Assembly (NCBI GenBank): GCA_964402715.1
Contig: CAYODJ010000006.1
Coordinates: 22,736-86,735, forward strand
Direction: 5' to 3'
Source of the DNA: CALXOD01 sp964402715
Lineage (GTDB): Bacteria > Verrucomicrobiota > Lentisphaeria > Victivallales > Victivallaceae
DNA length: 64,000 bases
Both the position numbers and the translations under genes were made by a program. The notes under the pieces are model-generated. The model saw only the letters and a program-made list of their open reading frames with translations, was not told the origin of the DNA and ran no database searches. Of the stretch, positions 8,431-16,471 are shown piece after piece. The number at the start of each line of letters is the position of its first letter. The stretch's first letter is position 1.

Positions 8431-8434
8431 TCGA

Positions 8435-9454
8435 TCACTTGGAAGGCGTTACGACGCCAGTGTCGGCGGCGGCGGGCGCGTCCGGAGGCTGCAGCATTGT
8501 CGCCGCACGGGTGACGCCGTAATTCACGAGATCTCTGAGCAACGGGAACGGCAGCACGGCATCCGCAGTCAGTCGCGATCCCTCAATGTTCAGACTGACG
8601 GCATCCAGCACCTGCTGAGCCAGTACGGGTTCCTCGGAAAACACCAGACCGGTGCCAAGCGACATGAAGTATTGAATCCGCATGAGGGCGTTGGACGCGC
8701 TCTGGCTGTCTCGCAGCGTGCCGATGGCGCTGATGCGAAGCTGCGACGGCTGCCCGTTCTCGATGGTTGCGAAAGCACGGACAGATTTCAATTTAGACGT
8801 CGCCGCGTCGGAGCGATACGCGAAATCCGCAAGATTCCCCGCCGAGAAGTTGGAAAACAGCGCGTCGATTTCCGGCGCGCTCAACGTCTTCTTGGTCAGC
8901 GTCAGCATGACCGACTGCTGATCGGCCGCCATGACGGTGGTCTCATTCAGGTAAATCATGATCACCGTCTGCTTTTCCGCGTTCGGAGTCGACGTTTTTT
9001 CCGTGATTCGATAGCAGGAGCGTCCGTTCAGCTGCGCCGGTTCCACGTCCAGCGACGGCATCTGCCGCAGACGCTCCAGCAGAGTCGATTCCGGGAGGTC
9101 GCTGACCTCCATCAGCAGTCCCGCGTTTTTAGTCGCACCAGTGAAGCACAGCACCCGCACCACGCCGTCCTCCACCAGATTCTGCGACTGCGGACTGCCG
9201 GTCATGGCGTCCTCCAGCAGCTGCGCAACCTCAGGAAATCTCAGCCGTATCATGCCGTACGGCAGCGTCTCGGAGACGCCCGTAAGTTTCTGCTGCAATC
9301 TCTGCCACTCCGGCAGACGCATGATTTTCCCTGTCTCCACCAGCATGGCTCCTGCCGTTCCCGACGGCAGTGAGAGGCACAGCGTCGGCAGCTCCGCCGC
9401 GGAAGCGCAGCAGACGAGCACCGTCAGCAGCAACAGTGACGCGTATTTCTTCAT
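8435..9454 (-). CDS. Secreted protein of unknown function
   Basis: A 339-residue protein with a clear signal peptide (MKKYASLLLLTVLVCCASA, cut predicted before AELPT). I do not recognise a family. The mature part is mixed alpha/beta without long hydrophobic stretches; it contains the phrase MIRLRFPEVAQLLEDAM and a middle segment (MIYLNETTVMAADQQSVML) that looks like a beta-strand pair. The cysteines before the cut site do not form a good lipobox, so a soluble periplasmic protein is more likely than a lipoprotein. It lies between aspS (82 bases) and the lytic transglycosylase (4 bases), in the same direction, which suggests an envelope-related job. Confidence 0.8.
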   Translation of the reverse strand: MKKYASLLLLTVLVCCASAAELPTLCLSLPSGTAGAMLVETGKIMRLPEWQRLQQKLTGVSETLPYGMIRLRFPEVAQLLEDAMTGSPQSQNLVEDGVVRVLCFTGATKNAGLLMEVSDLPESTLLERLRQMPSLDVEPAQLNGRSCYRITEKTSTPNAEKQTVIMIYLNETTVMAADQQSVMLTLTKKTLSAPEIDALFSNFSAGNLADFAYRSDAATSKLKSVRAFATIENGQPSQLRISAIGTLRDSQSASNALMRIQYFMSLGTGLVFSEEPVLAQQVLDAVSLNIEGSRLTADAVLPFPLLRDLVNYGVTRAATMLQPPDAPAAADTGVVTPSK

Positions 9455-9536
9455 GTTTTCCTGATCTCCATCGTGATGCGGATTGTTTTATGGGTCACGC
9501 TCGGGACGCGAGCGGAAGCGGCTTTCATGCCTGCGC

Positions 9537-11345
9537 TCAGGGATGATGCGCCGCAGCCGTCGAATCCCCCGTCGTCTTTCTGGGTAGAGCCACCTGCAGG
9601 TGCAGTTCGCGCAGCTGTTTCAGCGTCACTTCGGATGGCGCATCCATCATCAGATCCTGTGCTTGCTGATTGAACGGGAACGCGATGACCTCGCGGATGT
9701 TAGGCTCGTCCGCCAGCAGCATTATCATGCGGTCGATTCCCGGCGCGATGCCGCCGTGAGGCGGAGCGCCGAGTTTGAACGCCGAGATCATTCCGCCGAA
9801 TTTCTGATCCACGACCGACTGGTCGTAGCCGACTATCTCAAACGCCTTGTACATGATTTCCGGCCTGTGATTGCGGATGGCTCCTGAGGACAGCTCGATA
9901 CCGTTGCAGACGATGTCGTACTGGTAGGCGAGGATGTCCAGCGGATCCTGATGCAGGAGCGCATCCATTCCGCCCTGAGGCATGGAGAATGGATTGTGCG
10001 AGAAGATAATGTCGCCGGTTTCCTCGTCGCGCTCAAACATCGGAAAATCCACTATCCAGCAAAATTTGAAGACGTCAGGGTCTATCAGATCCAGCTGGCG
10101 TCCCAGCTCAGGTATGACCGCGCCGCCGACTTTACAGACCAGCTTTTTCTCGTCGGCCAGGAAAAAAAGCGCGTCTCCGTCGGCGATTTTCCCGACATTT
10201 TTGAGTTTGTCAACGACATTCCCGTCGAGAAATTTGACAATCGGGCTTTTCACCTCGGCTCCGCTCCATATGATGTACGCCATGCCTTTGGCGCCGTTTT
10301 CCTGAGCGAACTTGATCATGCCGTCGAAGAATCGGCGGGGTTTGCCGGCAACCTGCGGAACACGTATGGTGCGCACCACGCCGCCTTTGGCGACCACGTC
10401 GGCGAAAGCCTTGAATCCGCTGCCGCGGAACAGGTCGGTGACATCGGTCATCTCCAGAGGGTTGCGCAGATCCGGTTTGTCGCTGCCGAAGCGGTCCAGC
10501 GCCTCCCTGTACGGAATGCGAGGGAAAGGCGGCATGGTGAATGTGCGTTTGCTGAATTTGGAGAAAACGTTCTCGAGCAAGCCTTCCACCACGGTGAAAA
10601 TCTCATCCTGTTCGACAAAGCTCATCTCCAGGTCGAGCTGATAGAATTCGCCGGGGCTTCGGTCGGCGCGCGCGTCCTCGTCGCGGAAGCAGGGCGCGAT
10701 TTGAAAATACCGATCGAATCCCGCGATCATCAGCAGTTGTTTGAACTGCTGCGGCGCCTGCGGCAAGGCGTAGAACTTACCCGGGTGCAGCCGACTCGGC
10801 ACCAGGTAGTCCCGAGCGCCCTCAGGGCTGCTGGCCGTCAGGATCGGGGTTTGAAACTCGTTGAACCCGATGTCGTTCATGTAGCGCCGGATTTCCGAGA
10901 TCACCCGGCTTCTCAGCATTATGTTCGCATGAAGCTTCTCCCTGCGCAGATCAAGGAAACGGTACTTCAGACGCATCGCCTCGGGAGCTCCGTCGTTCTT
11001 CGCTATTTGAAACGGCAGCACGGCGGCCTCGCCGAGTATCTTCATGTTCTCCGCCGCGACCTCGATCTCCCCGGTGGACAGCTTGGGATTGATTGTGCTT
11101 TCGCTGCGGGCGATCACCCTGCCGTCAAAAGACACGACGGTCTCCAGACGCCAGCGATCCAGCTCCTGATAAAATTCCGCCTCGGGATTGACGACCACTT
11201 GGGTGACGCCGTAATGGTCTCTCAGGTCGATGAAAATGACGCCGCCGTGATCACGGACGCTGTGAATCCAGCCGGCAAGACGGACTTTCTCCCCAATATT
11301 CTCCCGTCGAAGTTGACCGCAGGTATGAGTACGGAATCTGTTCAT
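9537..11345 (-). CDS. aspS: Aspartyl-tRNA synthetase
   Basis: A 602-residue class IIb synthetase of the bacterial type with the inserted GAD domain. An N-terminal OB-fold anticodon-binding domain comes first (RLAGWIHSVRDHGGVIFIDL, about 23-42). Class II motif 1 lies in FLDLRREKLHANIM, motif 2 around RSPGEFYQLDLEMSF, and motif 3 in GGIAPGIDRMIMLL near the C-terminus, with the invariant arginine. The GAD insert spans roughly 290-410. I cannot tell from sequence whether it charges only tRNA-Asp or also tRNA-Asn. The ATG at 11345 matches the family start MNRFRTHTCGQLR. It heads the minus-strand run to tatC. Confidence 0.97.
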   Translation of the reverse strand: MNRFRTHTCGQLRRENIGEKVRLAGWIHSVRDHGGVIFIDLRDHYGVTQVVVNPEAEFYQELDRWRLETVVSFDGRVIARSESTINPKLSTGEIEVAAENMKILGEAAVLPFQIAKNDGAPEAMRLKYRFLDLRREKLHANIMLRSRVISEIRRYMNDIGFNEFQTPILTASSPEGARDYLVPSRLHPGKFYALPQAPQQFKQLLMIAGFDRYFQIAPCFRDEDARADRSPGEFYQLDLEMSFVEQDEIFTVVEGLLENVFSKFSKRTFTMPPFPRIPYREALDRFGSDKPDLRNPLEMTDVTDLFRGSGFKAFADVVAKGGVVRTIRVPQVAGKPRRFFDGMIKFAQENGAKGMAYIIWSGAEVKSPIVKFLDGNVVDKLKNVGKIADGDALFFLADEKKLVCKVGGAVIPELGRQLDLIDPDVFKFCWIVDFPMFERDEETGDIIFSHNPFSMPQGGMDALLHQDPLDILAYQYDIVCNGIELSSGAIRNHRPEIMYKAFEIVGYDQSVVDQKFGGMISAFKLGAPPHGGIAPGIDRMIMLLADEPNIREVIAFPFNQQAQDLMMDAPSEVTLKQLRELHLQVALPRKTTGDSTAAAHHP

Positions 11346-11373
11346 ATGACCATTTTTTTTCTTTTGTTTTCTG

Positions 11374-11405
11374 AATGTTTGCGGATTTCACGGCGTGCAA
11401 ACATT
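11374..11405 (-). promoter_or_regulatory. 9-base inverted repeat in the aspS leader
   Basis: AATGTTTGC (11374-11382) and GCAAACATT (11397-11405) are perfect inverted copies with a 14-base loop, starting 29 bases upstream of the aspS start. The element CGGCGTGCAAA(A)ACA occurs twice (near 11391 and 11421) as a direct repeat. A leader hairpin controlling translation, or a protein-binding site, is possible; nothing shows which. Confidence 0.35.
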
Positions 11406-11448
11406 GCTTTGGCCGGAGGTCGGCGTGCAAAACACCCGACATCGCGAC

Positions 11449-11454
11449 AATATA
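11449..11454 (-). promoter_or_regulatory. Extended -10 box upstream of aspS
   Basis: On the minus strand TGGTATATT forms an extended -10 (TG-n-TATATT) about 104 bases before the aspS start. Only a T-rich stretch stands at the -35 position. Confidence 0.35.
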
Positions 11455-11773
11455 CCACAGATTCCAAAAAAAAACTGCGGAAAAGGCTCAAATTTTCGGC
11501 ATCTGGAACAAATTTTACGGTGGTGCGTTTCATTCCAAAGTTTCAGAGGCATGCTCGGCACTTGCAAAAAATATTTGCGGAGCCGACGGAGATTCCGCTG
11601 AAGACAAGTCAATGAGCGCCCGGGACGGCCGATTCCCGGAGGAAAGACGACATGTCTTTCTGCGGCTGGCGCGGACGGCTGGGCGGGATGCCGATGATTG
11701 CGCGGAACTTCCGGAAGCGTCTTGATTTCCGGCGGCGTCGGATTCGGGCCGGCGTAAAAGTTTTTATTTCGAC

Positions 11774-11801
11774 TTGAATTATCGGTTTGCCGCAGTAATT
11801 T
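11774..11801 (+). promoter_or_regulatory. Possible promoter for rpmA
   Basis: TTGAAT (11774-11779) and TAATTT (11796-11801) are 16 bases apart, 47 bases before the rpmA start. The rest of the 500 bases between aspS and rpmA holds no gene I can recognise. Confidence 0.3.
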
Positions 11802-11848
11802 AAGGCGTTCTGATTCGGACAATGTGAACAGCATCGGGGAAAGTAATC

Positions 11849-12097
11849 ATGGCTCATAAAAAAGGTCAGTCAAGCAGCCGCAACGGGCGTGACAGCAATC
11901 CTAAATTTCTTGGGATCAAGGCGTACAGCAGCGAGTTCGTGACCGCCGGTTCGATTATCGTCAGACAGCGCGGCACAAGGTTCAAACCGGGGAAAAATGT
12001 GGGATGCGGCCGTGACTTCACCCTGTTCGCCCTGTGCGACGGCACGGTCGAATTCAAGAAAGCCACTCGTACGGTCAATGTGGTCGCCGCGGTCTGA
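11849..12097 (+). CDS. rpmA: 50S ribosomal protein L27
   Basis: An 82-residue bL27 protein, which lies near the peptidyl-transferase centre and contacts the tRNA acceptor end through its N-terminus. MAHKKGQSSSRNGRDSNPK is the standard N-terminal arm, without the cleavable leader found in Firmicutes. IIVRQRGTRFKPGKNVGCGRD is the core signature. The ATG follows GGGGAAAGTAATC. Usually rplU, rpmA and obgE are adjacent; here rpmA comes first and rplU lies 2 kb downstream. A strong terminator follows, so rpmA looks like a single-gene message. Confidence 0.96.
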   Translation: MAHKKGQSSSRNGRDSNPKFLGIKAYSSEFVTAGSIIVRQRGTRFKPGKNVGCGRDFTLFALCDGTVEFKKATRTVNVVAAV

Positions 12098-12139
12098 GAC
12101 TCCGTGTTTTATTCGTCAGCGGTCTTTCCGGAAGACATC

Positions 12140-12175
12140 AGCCTGAGGATTGATTCCTTGGGCTTATTTTTTTTA
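12140..12175 (+). terminator. Rho-independent terminator after rpmA
   Basis: Bases 12140-12164 fold into a 10-pair stem (two wobble pairs) with the loop TTGAT; TATTTTTTTTAA follows directly. It separates rpmA from obgE, which starts 63 bases downstream. Confidence 0.75.
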
Positions 12176-12238
12176 ACGGCCGACAGGTGCCGGCGCGGCC
12201 GAGTTTCCTGAACAGGAAGGTTGATTGTTGGAGGCAGG

Positions 12239-13288
12239 ATGTTTGTCGACAGAGCGACTATCACGGTGAGGGGAGGGAGCGGCGGCCACGGGTGCTGCAG
12301 TTTCCGCAGGGAGAAGTACGTACCGCGCGGCGGCCCGGATGGAGGCGACGGCGGCAGCGGCGGAGAAGTGATTCTCCGCGCGACCACCGGGCAGCAGAGT
12401 CTGGCGGATCTGCTGTACAATCGCCATTATTCCGCTCCTGACGGCAACGCCGGCAGGGGAAAGAACATGCACGGAGGAAAGGCGCCCGACATCGTTCTGA
12501 CTGTTCCGATCGGCACCGTGGTCTACGATGATGAAACCGGGGCGGAGGTCGTGGATCTGAAAAGCGACGGCCAGCAGTTTGTGATCGCCCGCGGCGGGCG
12601 CGGCGGACGCGGCAACGCCCGTTTCCTTTCCAATTTCAACCGCGCACCGCGCGATTGCGAGCCGGGGGAGCCGGGAGAGACGCGCACCGTGTCGTTGGAG
12701 TTGAAGACCATCGCCGACGTCGGTCTGGTCGGATATCCGAACGCCGGCAAATCCACGTTGCTGCGGGCTCTCTCTGCGGCGAGGCCGAAGATCGCGCCGT
12801 ATCCGTTCACCACCCTGCACCCCATGGTGGGGATCGTCGAATATGACGATTATTTCCGAATCAGTCTGGCAGACATTCCGGGTCTGATTGACGGAGCGCA
12901 TGCGAATATAGGATTGGGGCACGCCTTTCTGAGGCATATCGAACGCACCCATTTGCTGGCGTTTGTGCTTGACATGGGCGGTGTGGACGGGAGATGCCCG
13001 TGGGAAGACTTCAGACATCTGCAACGTGAACTGGAACTGTACATGAAGGGATTGTCCAGCCGTCCTGCGGTGATAGTCGCCAACAAGATGGATTTGCCGG
13101 AAAGCGAGGGTAATCTGACGTTGCTTCGCGAGGAGTTGTCGAATGAGGTTTGGGAAATAATTCCTGCTGCGGCGGCCGACGGAGACGTCGCCGAAGTTCG
13201 ACTGAAGCTGCGTGCGGCGCTGGAAAAATCACGCCGGCGGCCTGGTTTTCGAGCGGACACCGGCTGCGGCGGAACGTGTTGCGTGTGA
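12239..13288 (+). CDS. obgE: GTPase Obg (CgtA)
   Basis: A 349-residue Obg GTPase involved in large-subunit assembly and stress signalling. The glycine-rich Obg fold covers residues 1-158 (FRREKYVPRGGPDGGDGG, RGGRGGRGNA). The GTPase domain follows: G1 GYPNAGKSTLL at 165-175, the switch I region PYPFTTLHP at 187-195, G3 DIPGLIDGA at 212-220, and G4 NKMD at 282-285. The C-terminal extension is short and ends GTCCV, so the OCT domain is absent. The ATG at 12239 has GGAGG 5 bases upstream. The glycosyltransferase starts 3 bases after its stop. Confidence 0.96.
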   Translation: MFVDRATITVRGGSGGHGCCSFRREKYVPRGGPDGGDGGSGGEVILRATTGQQSLADLLYNRHYSAPDGNAGRGKNMHGGKAPDIVLTVPIGTVVYDDETGAEVVDLKSDGQQFVIARGGRGGRGNARFLSNFNRAPRDCEPGEPGETRTVSLELKTIADVGLVGYPNAGKSTLLRALSAARPKIAPYPFTTLHPMVGIVEYDDYFRISLADIPGLIDGAHANIGLGHAFLRHIERTHLLAFVLDMGGVDGRCPWEDFRHLQRELELYMKGLSSRPAVIVANKMDLPESEGNLTLLREELSNEVWEIIPAAAADGDVAEVRLKLRAALEKSRRRPGFRADTGCGGTCCV

Positions 13289-13291
13289 ACG

Positions 13292-14014
13292 ATGAGGATT
13301 TCCGTAATCACTGTGGTGCGCAACGGCGAGCCGGTGTTGGAGGATACCATCCGCAGCGTTCTGGAGCAGGGCTACGAGGATGTTGAATATGTGCTGGTGG
13401 ACGGAGCGTCCACCGACGGCACGTTGACGGTTGCGCAACGATATCGCGAGCGCCTGGCGGTTCTGATCAGCGAGCCCGACCATGGCATATACGAGGCGAT
13501 GAACAAAGGCATCCGGTGCTCCAGCGGGGATGTCATCGGACTGCTGAACGCGGGCGACCGGTATCTGCCGGGGGCTTTGCGGCTGGTTGCGGACAGTTTT
13601 CAGACTTCCGGCCTGGACGGGCGCATTTTCTGGGGCGATGTCGAATACAGCGGACGAGGACGTGTGCGAGGTTTCCGTCCGGAAAACTTGAGGATGGGCG
13701 CCTTTGCTCCGCATCCTTCGATGTTTGTGCCGAGAAAGGTGTACGAGCAGGTCGGCATGTACGACGAGACCATGCGTCTGCTCGGAGATTACGACTTCAT
13801 GTACCGGGCGGTGAATGTGTGCGGCGTGCGTCCGCTGTATGTGCCGGAAGTCGTGGCGTATTACAAGGAAGGAGGTCTGTCCGATCGTCACATTGCCGCA
13901 TGTCTTTGCGAGGAGCTTCGCGTCAAATTGCGTTACGGCGCTCCCAGAGGGCTTTCCTACGGCTTGTTCCTGCTGAAAATATTGAAGAATTTGCCGCGCA
14001 TGATGTTTGCATAA
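13292..14014 (+). CDS. Family 2 glycosyltransferase (WcaA-like)
   Basis: A 240-residue cytoplasmic GT-A glycosyltransferase without membrane segments. MRISVITVVRNGE opens the nucleotide-binding fold, VLVDGASTDGT carries the first conserved aspartate, HGIYEAMNKGI is the middle signature, and LLNAGDRYL holds the DXD-like metal site in the form usual for this subgroup. HPSMFVPRKVYEQVG and LLGDYDFMYRA complete the acceptor side. The sugar and acceptor cannot be inferred; colanic-acid-type and other exopolysaccharide enzymes share this form. There is no good ribosome-binding site, and the start lies 3 bases after obgE, so translation is probably coupled. It separates obgE from rplU, where a glycosyltransferase is not normally found. 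Confidence 0.87.
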   Translation: MRISVITVVRNGEPVLEDTIRSVLEQGYEDVEYVLVDGASTDGTLTVAQRYRERLAVLISEPDHGIYEAMNKGIRCSSGDVIGLLNAGDRYLPGALRLVADSFQTSGLDGRIFWGDVEYSGRGRVRGFRPENLRMGAFAPHPSMFVPRKVYEQVGMYDETMRLLGDYDFMYRAVNVCGVRPLYVPEVVAYYKEGGLSDRHIAACLCEELRVKLRYGAPRGLSYGLFLLKILKNLPRMMFA

Positions 14015-14097
14015 GCGCTGATGCGGTGTATGTTATCTGACTTTGGGTTGGCTTGGGTGCGGCGGTGCCTGTTTGTGTCATTTTAAGGAGTGCGAAG

Positions 14098-14412
14098 ATG
14101 TACGCGATTGTCAGAACCGGTGGAAAACAGTACAAAGTCAAAAGCGGCGATTTGATTGAGATAGAGAAGATTGACGCAAAGGTCGGTGACCAGGTGAATC
14201 TGGAGGAGGTGCTCGCCGTCGGCGAGGAAGGGGGGACGCTGACGGCGGGAACGCCGCTGGTGTCCGGAGCTGCGGTGTCGTGCGAGGTCGTGGATCAGTT
14301 CCGCGCGAAGAAAGTCTGGGCGTTTAAGATGAAACGGAGGAAGGGATACCGGCGGACCGTCGGTCATCGTCAGAGTCTTACCAGAGTTAAGGTCGTCGGA
14401 ATTCAGTCCTAG
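14098..14412 (+). CDS. rplU: 50S ribosomal protein L21
   Basis: A 104-residue bL21 protein, a structural component that binds 23S rRNA. MYAIVRTGGKQYKVKSGD is the family N-terminus. The core KVGDQVNLEEVLAVG and the rRNA-binding KMKRRKGYRRTVGHRQ are complete, and the length is normal. AAGGAG lies 7 bases before the ATG; an open frame 15 codons longer lacks such a site. It follows the glycosyltransferase by 83 bases and precedes purC by 58. Confidence 0.95.
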   Translation: MYAIVRTGGKQYKVKSGDLIEIEKIDAKVGDQVNLEEVLAVGEEGGTLTAGTPLVSGAAVSCEVVDQFRAKKVWAFKMKRRKGYRRTVGHRQSLTRVKVVGIQS

Positions 14413-14470
14413 ATGCCGCCCCGTCTGCGGTTGCCGGTTCTGATCGTTTTTTGTGGGATGCGTGCTGAAT

Positions 14471-15376
14471 ATGCGTTACGATGTCAACGGTGCACTGACT
14501 GAAACGGTGATTCCGGAATTGCCGTTGGTCAGCCGCGGCAAGGTGCGCGATGTCTACGATCTCGGAGATAGTCTGCTTTTCGTCGCGACCGACCGTATCA
14601 GCGCTTTCGACGTGGTCATGCCTAGCGGCGTGCCGGACAAGGGGAAGGTTCTGACGCAGATCTCCCTGTTTTGGTTCGATCTGATGTCGGGGTGGTTGGA
14701 GAATCATCTGATCTCCGCCGACGTTGCCGCCAGACCGGAATTGACCAGTTATGCCGGTGATTTGCGCGGCCGATCCATGATCGTGCGCAAGGCGGAGGTG
14801 TTGCCGGTGGAATGCATAGTCCGCGGCTACCTGGCCGGCAGCGCTTGGAAAGATTACCAGGCTTCCGGAACGGTTTCAGGTGTCCGCTTGCGGCAGGGCT
14901 ATCTTCAGGCAGAGAGGCTGGATCAGGTGCTGTTCACCCCTTCCACCAAGGCGAAACAGGGCGATCACGACGAGGCGATTTCGCAGAGTCGGCTCGAGTC
15001 TGTCGTGGGGAAGGATCGTGCCGCTGTCCTGAGGGATCTTTCGCTGAAAATCTATTGCACCGCCCGTGATTACGCCGAAAGCAGAGGTATCATCCTGGCG
15101 GACACCAAATTTGAATTCGGCGAGGTTGACGGCAGGATTATTCTGGTGGATGAAGTTCTCACGCCGGATTCAAGCCGTTTCTGGCTCAGAGATCAGTACA
15201 GGCCTGGATGCAGTCCGGCGAGCATAGACAAGCAATATGTGCGCGATTATCTGGAAACGCTTGACTGGGACAAGACCGCGCCTGGTCCGGAACTGCCGCC
15301 TGACGTGATCCGGAAGACGGCGAGCAAATACCGCGATGCTTACCGCATTCTGACGGGAAGAACGCTTCATGTCTGA
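14471..15376 (+). CDS. purC: SAICAR synthetase
   Basis: A 301-residue phosphoribosylaminoimidazole-succinocarboxamide synthase, joining aspartate to CAIR in de novo purine synthesis. Signatures: RGKVRDVYDLGDSLLFVATD (ATP-binding), VRGYLAGSAWKDY, KAKQGDHDEAIS, and LADTKFEFGEVDGRI, followed by DEVLTPDSSRFW. It is the long form (about 300 residues) seen in yeast and many bacteria, not the 237-residue E. coli type. The ATG at 14471 is preferred; GTG codons at 14453 and 14462 are in frame but add residues outside the conserved fold. No other pur genes are in the window. Confidence 0.95.
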   Translation: MRYDVNGALTETVIPELPLVSRGKVRDVYDLGDSLLFVATDRISAFDVVMPSGVPDKGKVLTQISLFWFDLMSGWLENHLISADVAARPELTSYAGDLRGRSMIVRKAEVLPVECIVRGYLAGSAWKDYQASGTVSGVRLRQGYLQAERLDQVLFTPSTKAKQGDHDEAISQSRLESVVGKDRAAVLRDLSLKIYCTARDYAESRGIILADTKFEFGEVDGRIILVDEVLTPDSSRFWLRDQYRPGCSPASIDKQYVRDYLETLDWDKTAPGPELPPDVIRKTASKYRDAYRILTGRTLHV

Positions 15377-15504
15377 CATTGCTCCTCTGCCGGGCTTGGT
15401 CCGTGCGCAGCCTTGCGGGGATGGTGGAAGTCTTTGCGGTAACGGTATGCGGGACGCCTGAATTTATGGGCTTGGGTTTCCCTGCGGACGAAGGACGACG
15501 CCGA

Positions 15505-16470
15505 ATGGAATGTAGAATGAAAATTCAGGAAATTGCGGCAAAGGCCGGGGTTTCTATGGCGACGGTGTCTCGGGTGTTCAACAATCATCCGAATGTCCGC
15601 GATGCGTTACGTTCGCGTGTGCTCGATGTCGCGCGCGAGTACGGGTATTCTCCGCGATTTAGCGTGAAGCAGCGCAACGCCGCGCTTGTCGTCTCGATGA
15701 GCGAATCCGGCCGTTCCGGGACGGGTGAAGCCGAGACGTTGATGCGTCATCTTGTCGGAGAGCTTTTCTCGAGAGGTTACCGGATAGAGGTCGTGTCGCA
15801 GGACAGTTTTGCAACACTTCAGAGAGTTCAGTTCAGCGGAGCGATCGGAATCGGAGTGGATGACGCGTTTTTTAGGAACTGGGCCATGCGTTTCGCCGTT
15901 CCGCTGGTGGTGGTCGATCGCGACGTGCCGGACGGACTTCAGGAAATATGCTCCGTGTGTTCCGACGAGGAGCAGTCGGTCGAACTTGCCATCGGTTGCC
16001 TCGCGGCGCGTGGACATCATCTTGTCGGCTGCATCATTCGCGAGGAAGACGGCGTTCTCGACGCATTGGCGCGGAAAAAGTGCATTTTAAAGACTCTCAA
16101 GCGGCTTGGCCTGCCCGCCGCGGAGACGCTGGTGCGGATCACCACCGAGAACGGCTACGTCGAGGACGTCGGTAGACTTCTGCAGGCCGGAGCCGATGCT
16201 CTCTTCTGCCCGGGAGACAACGGAGGGATGGCGGCCTGCTACGCGTTGTCGCTGTACAACCGGCGTGTTCCGGCTGATGTTTCGCTTGTCGCGTCGGAAT
16301 GCGTGGGTTTTTCACGTTACGCCTTGCCCCCTCAGACCACCGTGGCGCGGGATTACGCCGCGCAGGCCAAGGCGGCTGTTGACGCGTTGGATGCACGGCT
16401 GCGGCGGCAGCCTTTTCCGCAACATACCGTCATTCCCTGCCGGCTGATTCAGCGCGACAGCGTCAAATGA
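15505..16470 (+). CDS. LacI-family transcriptional regulator
   Basis: A 321-residue repressor-type protein. MKIQEIAAKAGVSMATVSRV is the LacI helix-turn-helix; the hinge-helix region is less regular than usual (YSPRFSVKQRNAAL). A periplasmic-binding-protein-like effector domain follows, with the typical DALFCPGDNGGMAACYALS and VPADVSLVASE. The ATG at 15505 has AAGGA 9 bases upstream; a second ATG at 15517 would begin exactly at MKIQEI. The ligand is unknown, most likely a sugar. It runs tail to tail with the MFS transporter, 1 base apart, which hints at a shared regulon but does not prove it. No operator was identified. Confidence 0.88.
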   Translation: MECRMKIQEIAAKAGVSMATVSRVFNNHPNVRDALRSRVLDVAREYGYSPRFSVKQRNAALVVSMSESGRSGTGEAETLMRHLVGELFSRGYRIEVVSQDSFATLQRVQFSGAIGIGVDDAFFRNWAMRFAVPLVVVDRDVPDGLQEICSVCSDEEQSVELAIGCLAARGHHLVGCIIREEDGVLDALARKKCILKTLKRLGLPAAETLVRITTENGYVEDVGRLLQAGADALFCPGDNGGMAACYALSLYNRRVPADVSLVASECVGFSRYALPPQTTVARDYAAQAKAAVDALDARLRRQPFPQHTVIPCRLIQRDSVK

Positions 16471-16471
16471 A

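Noticed and set aside
9951..11615. 554-codon open frame on the plus strand
   Set aside because: It is antisense to aspS over nearly its full length; aspS is complete with all class II motifs, so this is a shadow of a GC-rich gene.
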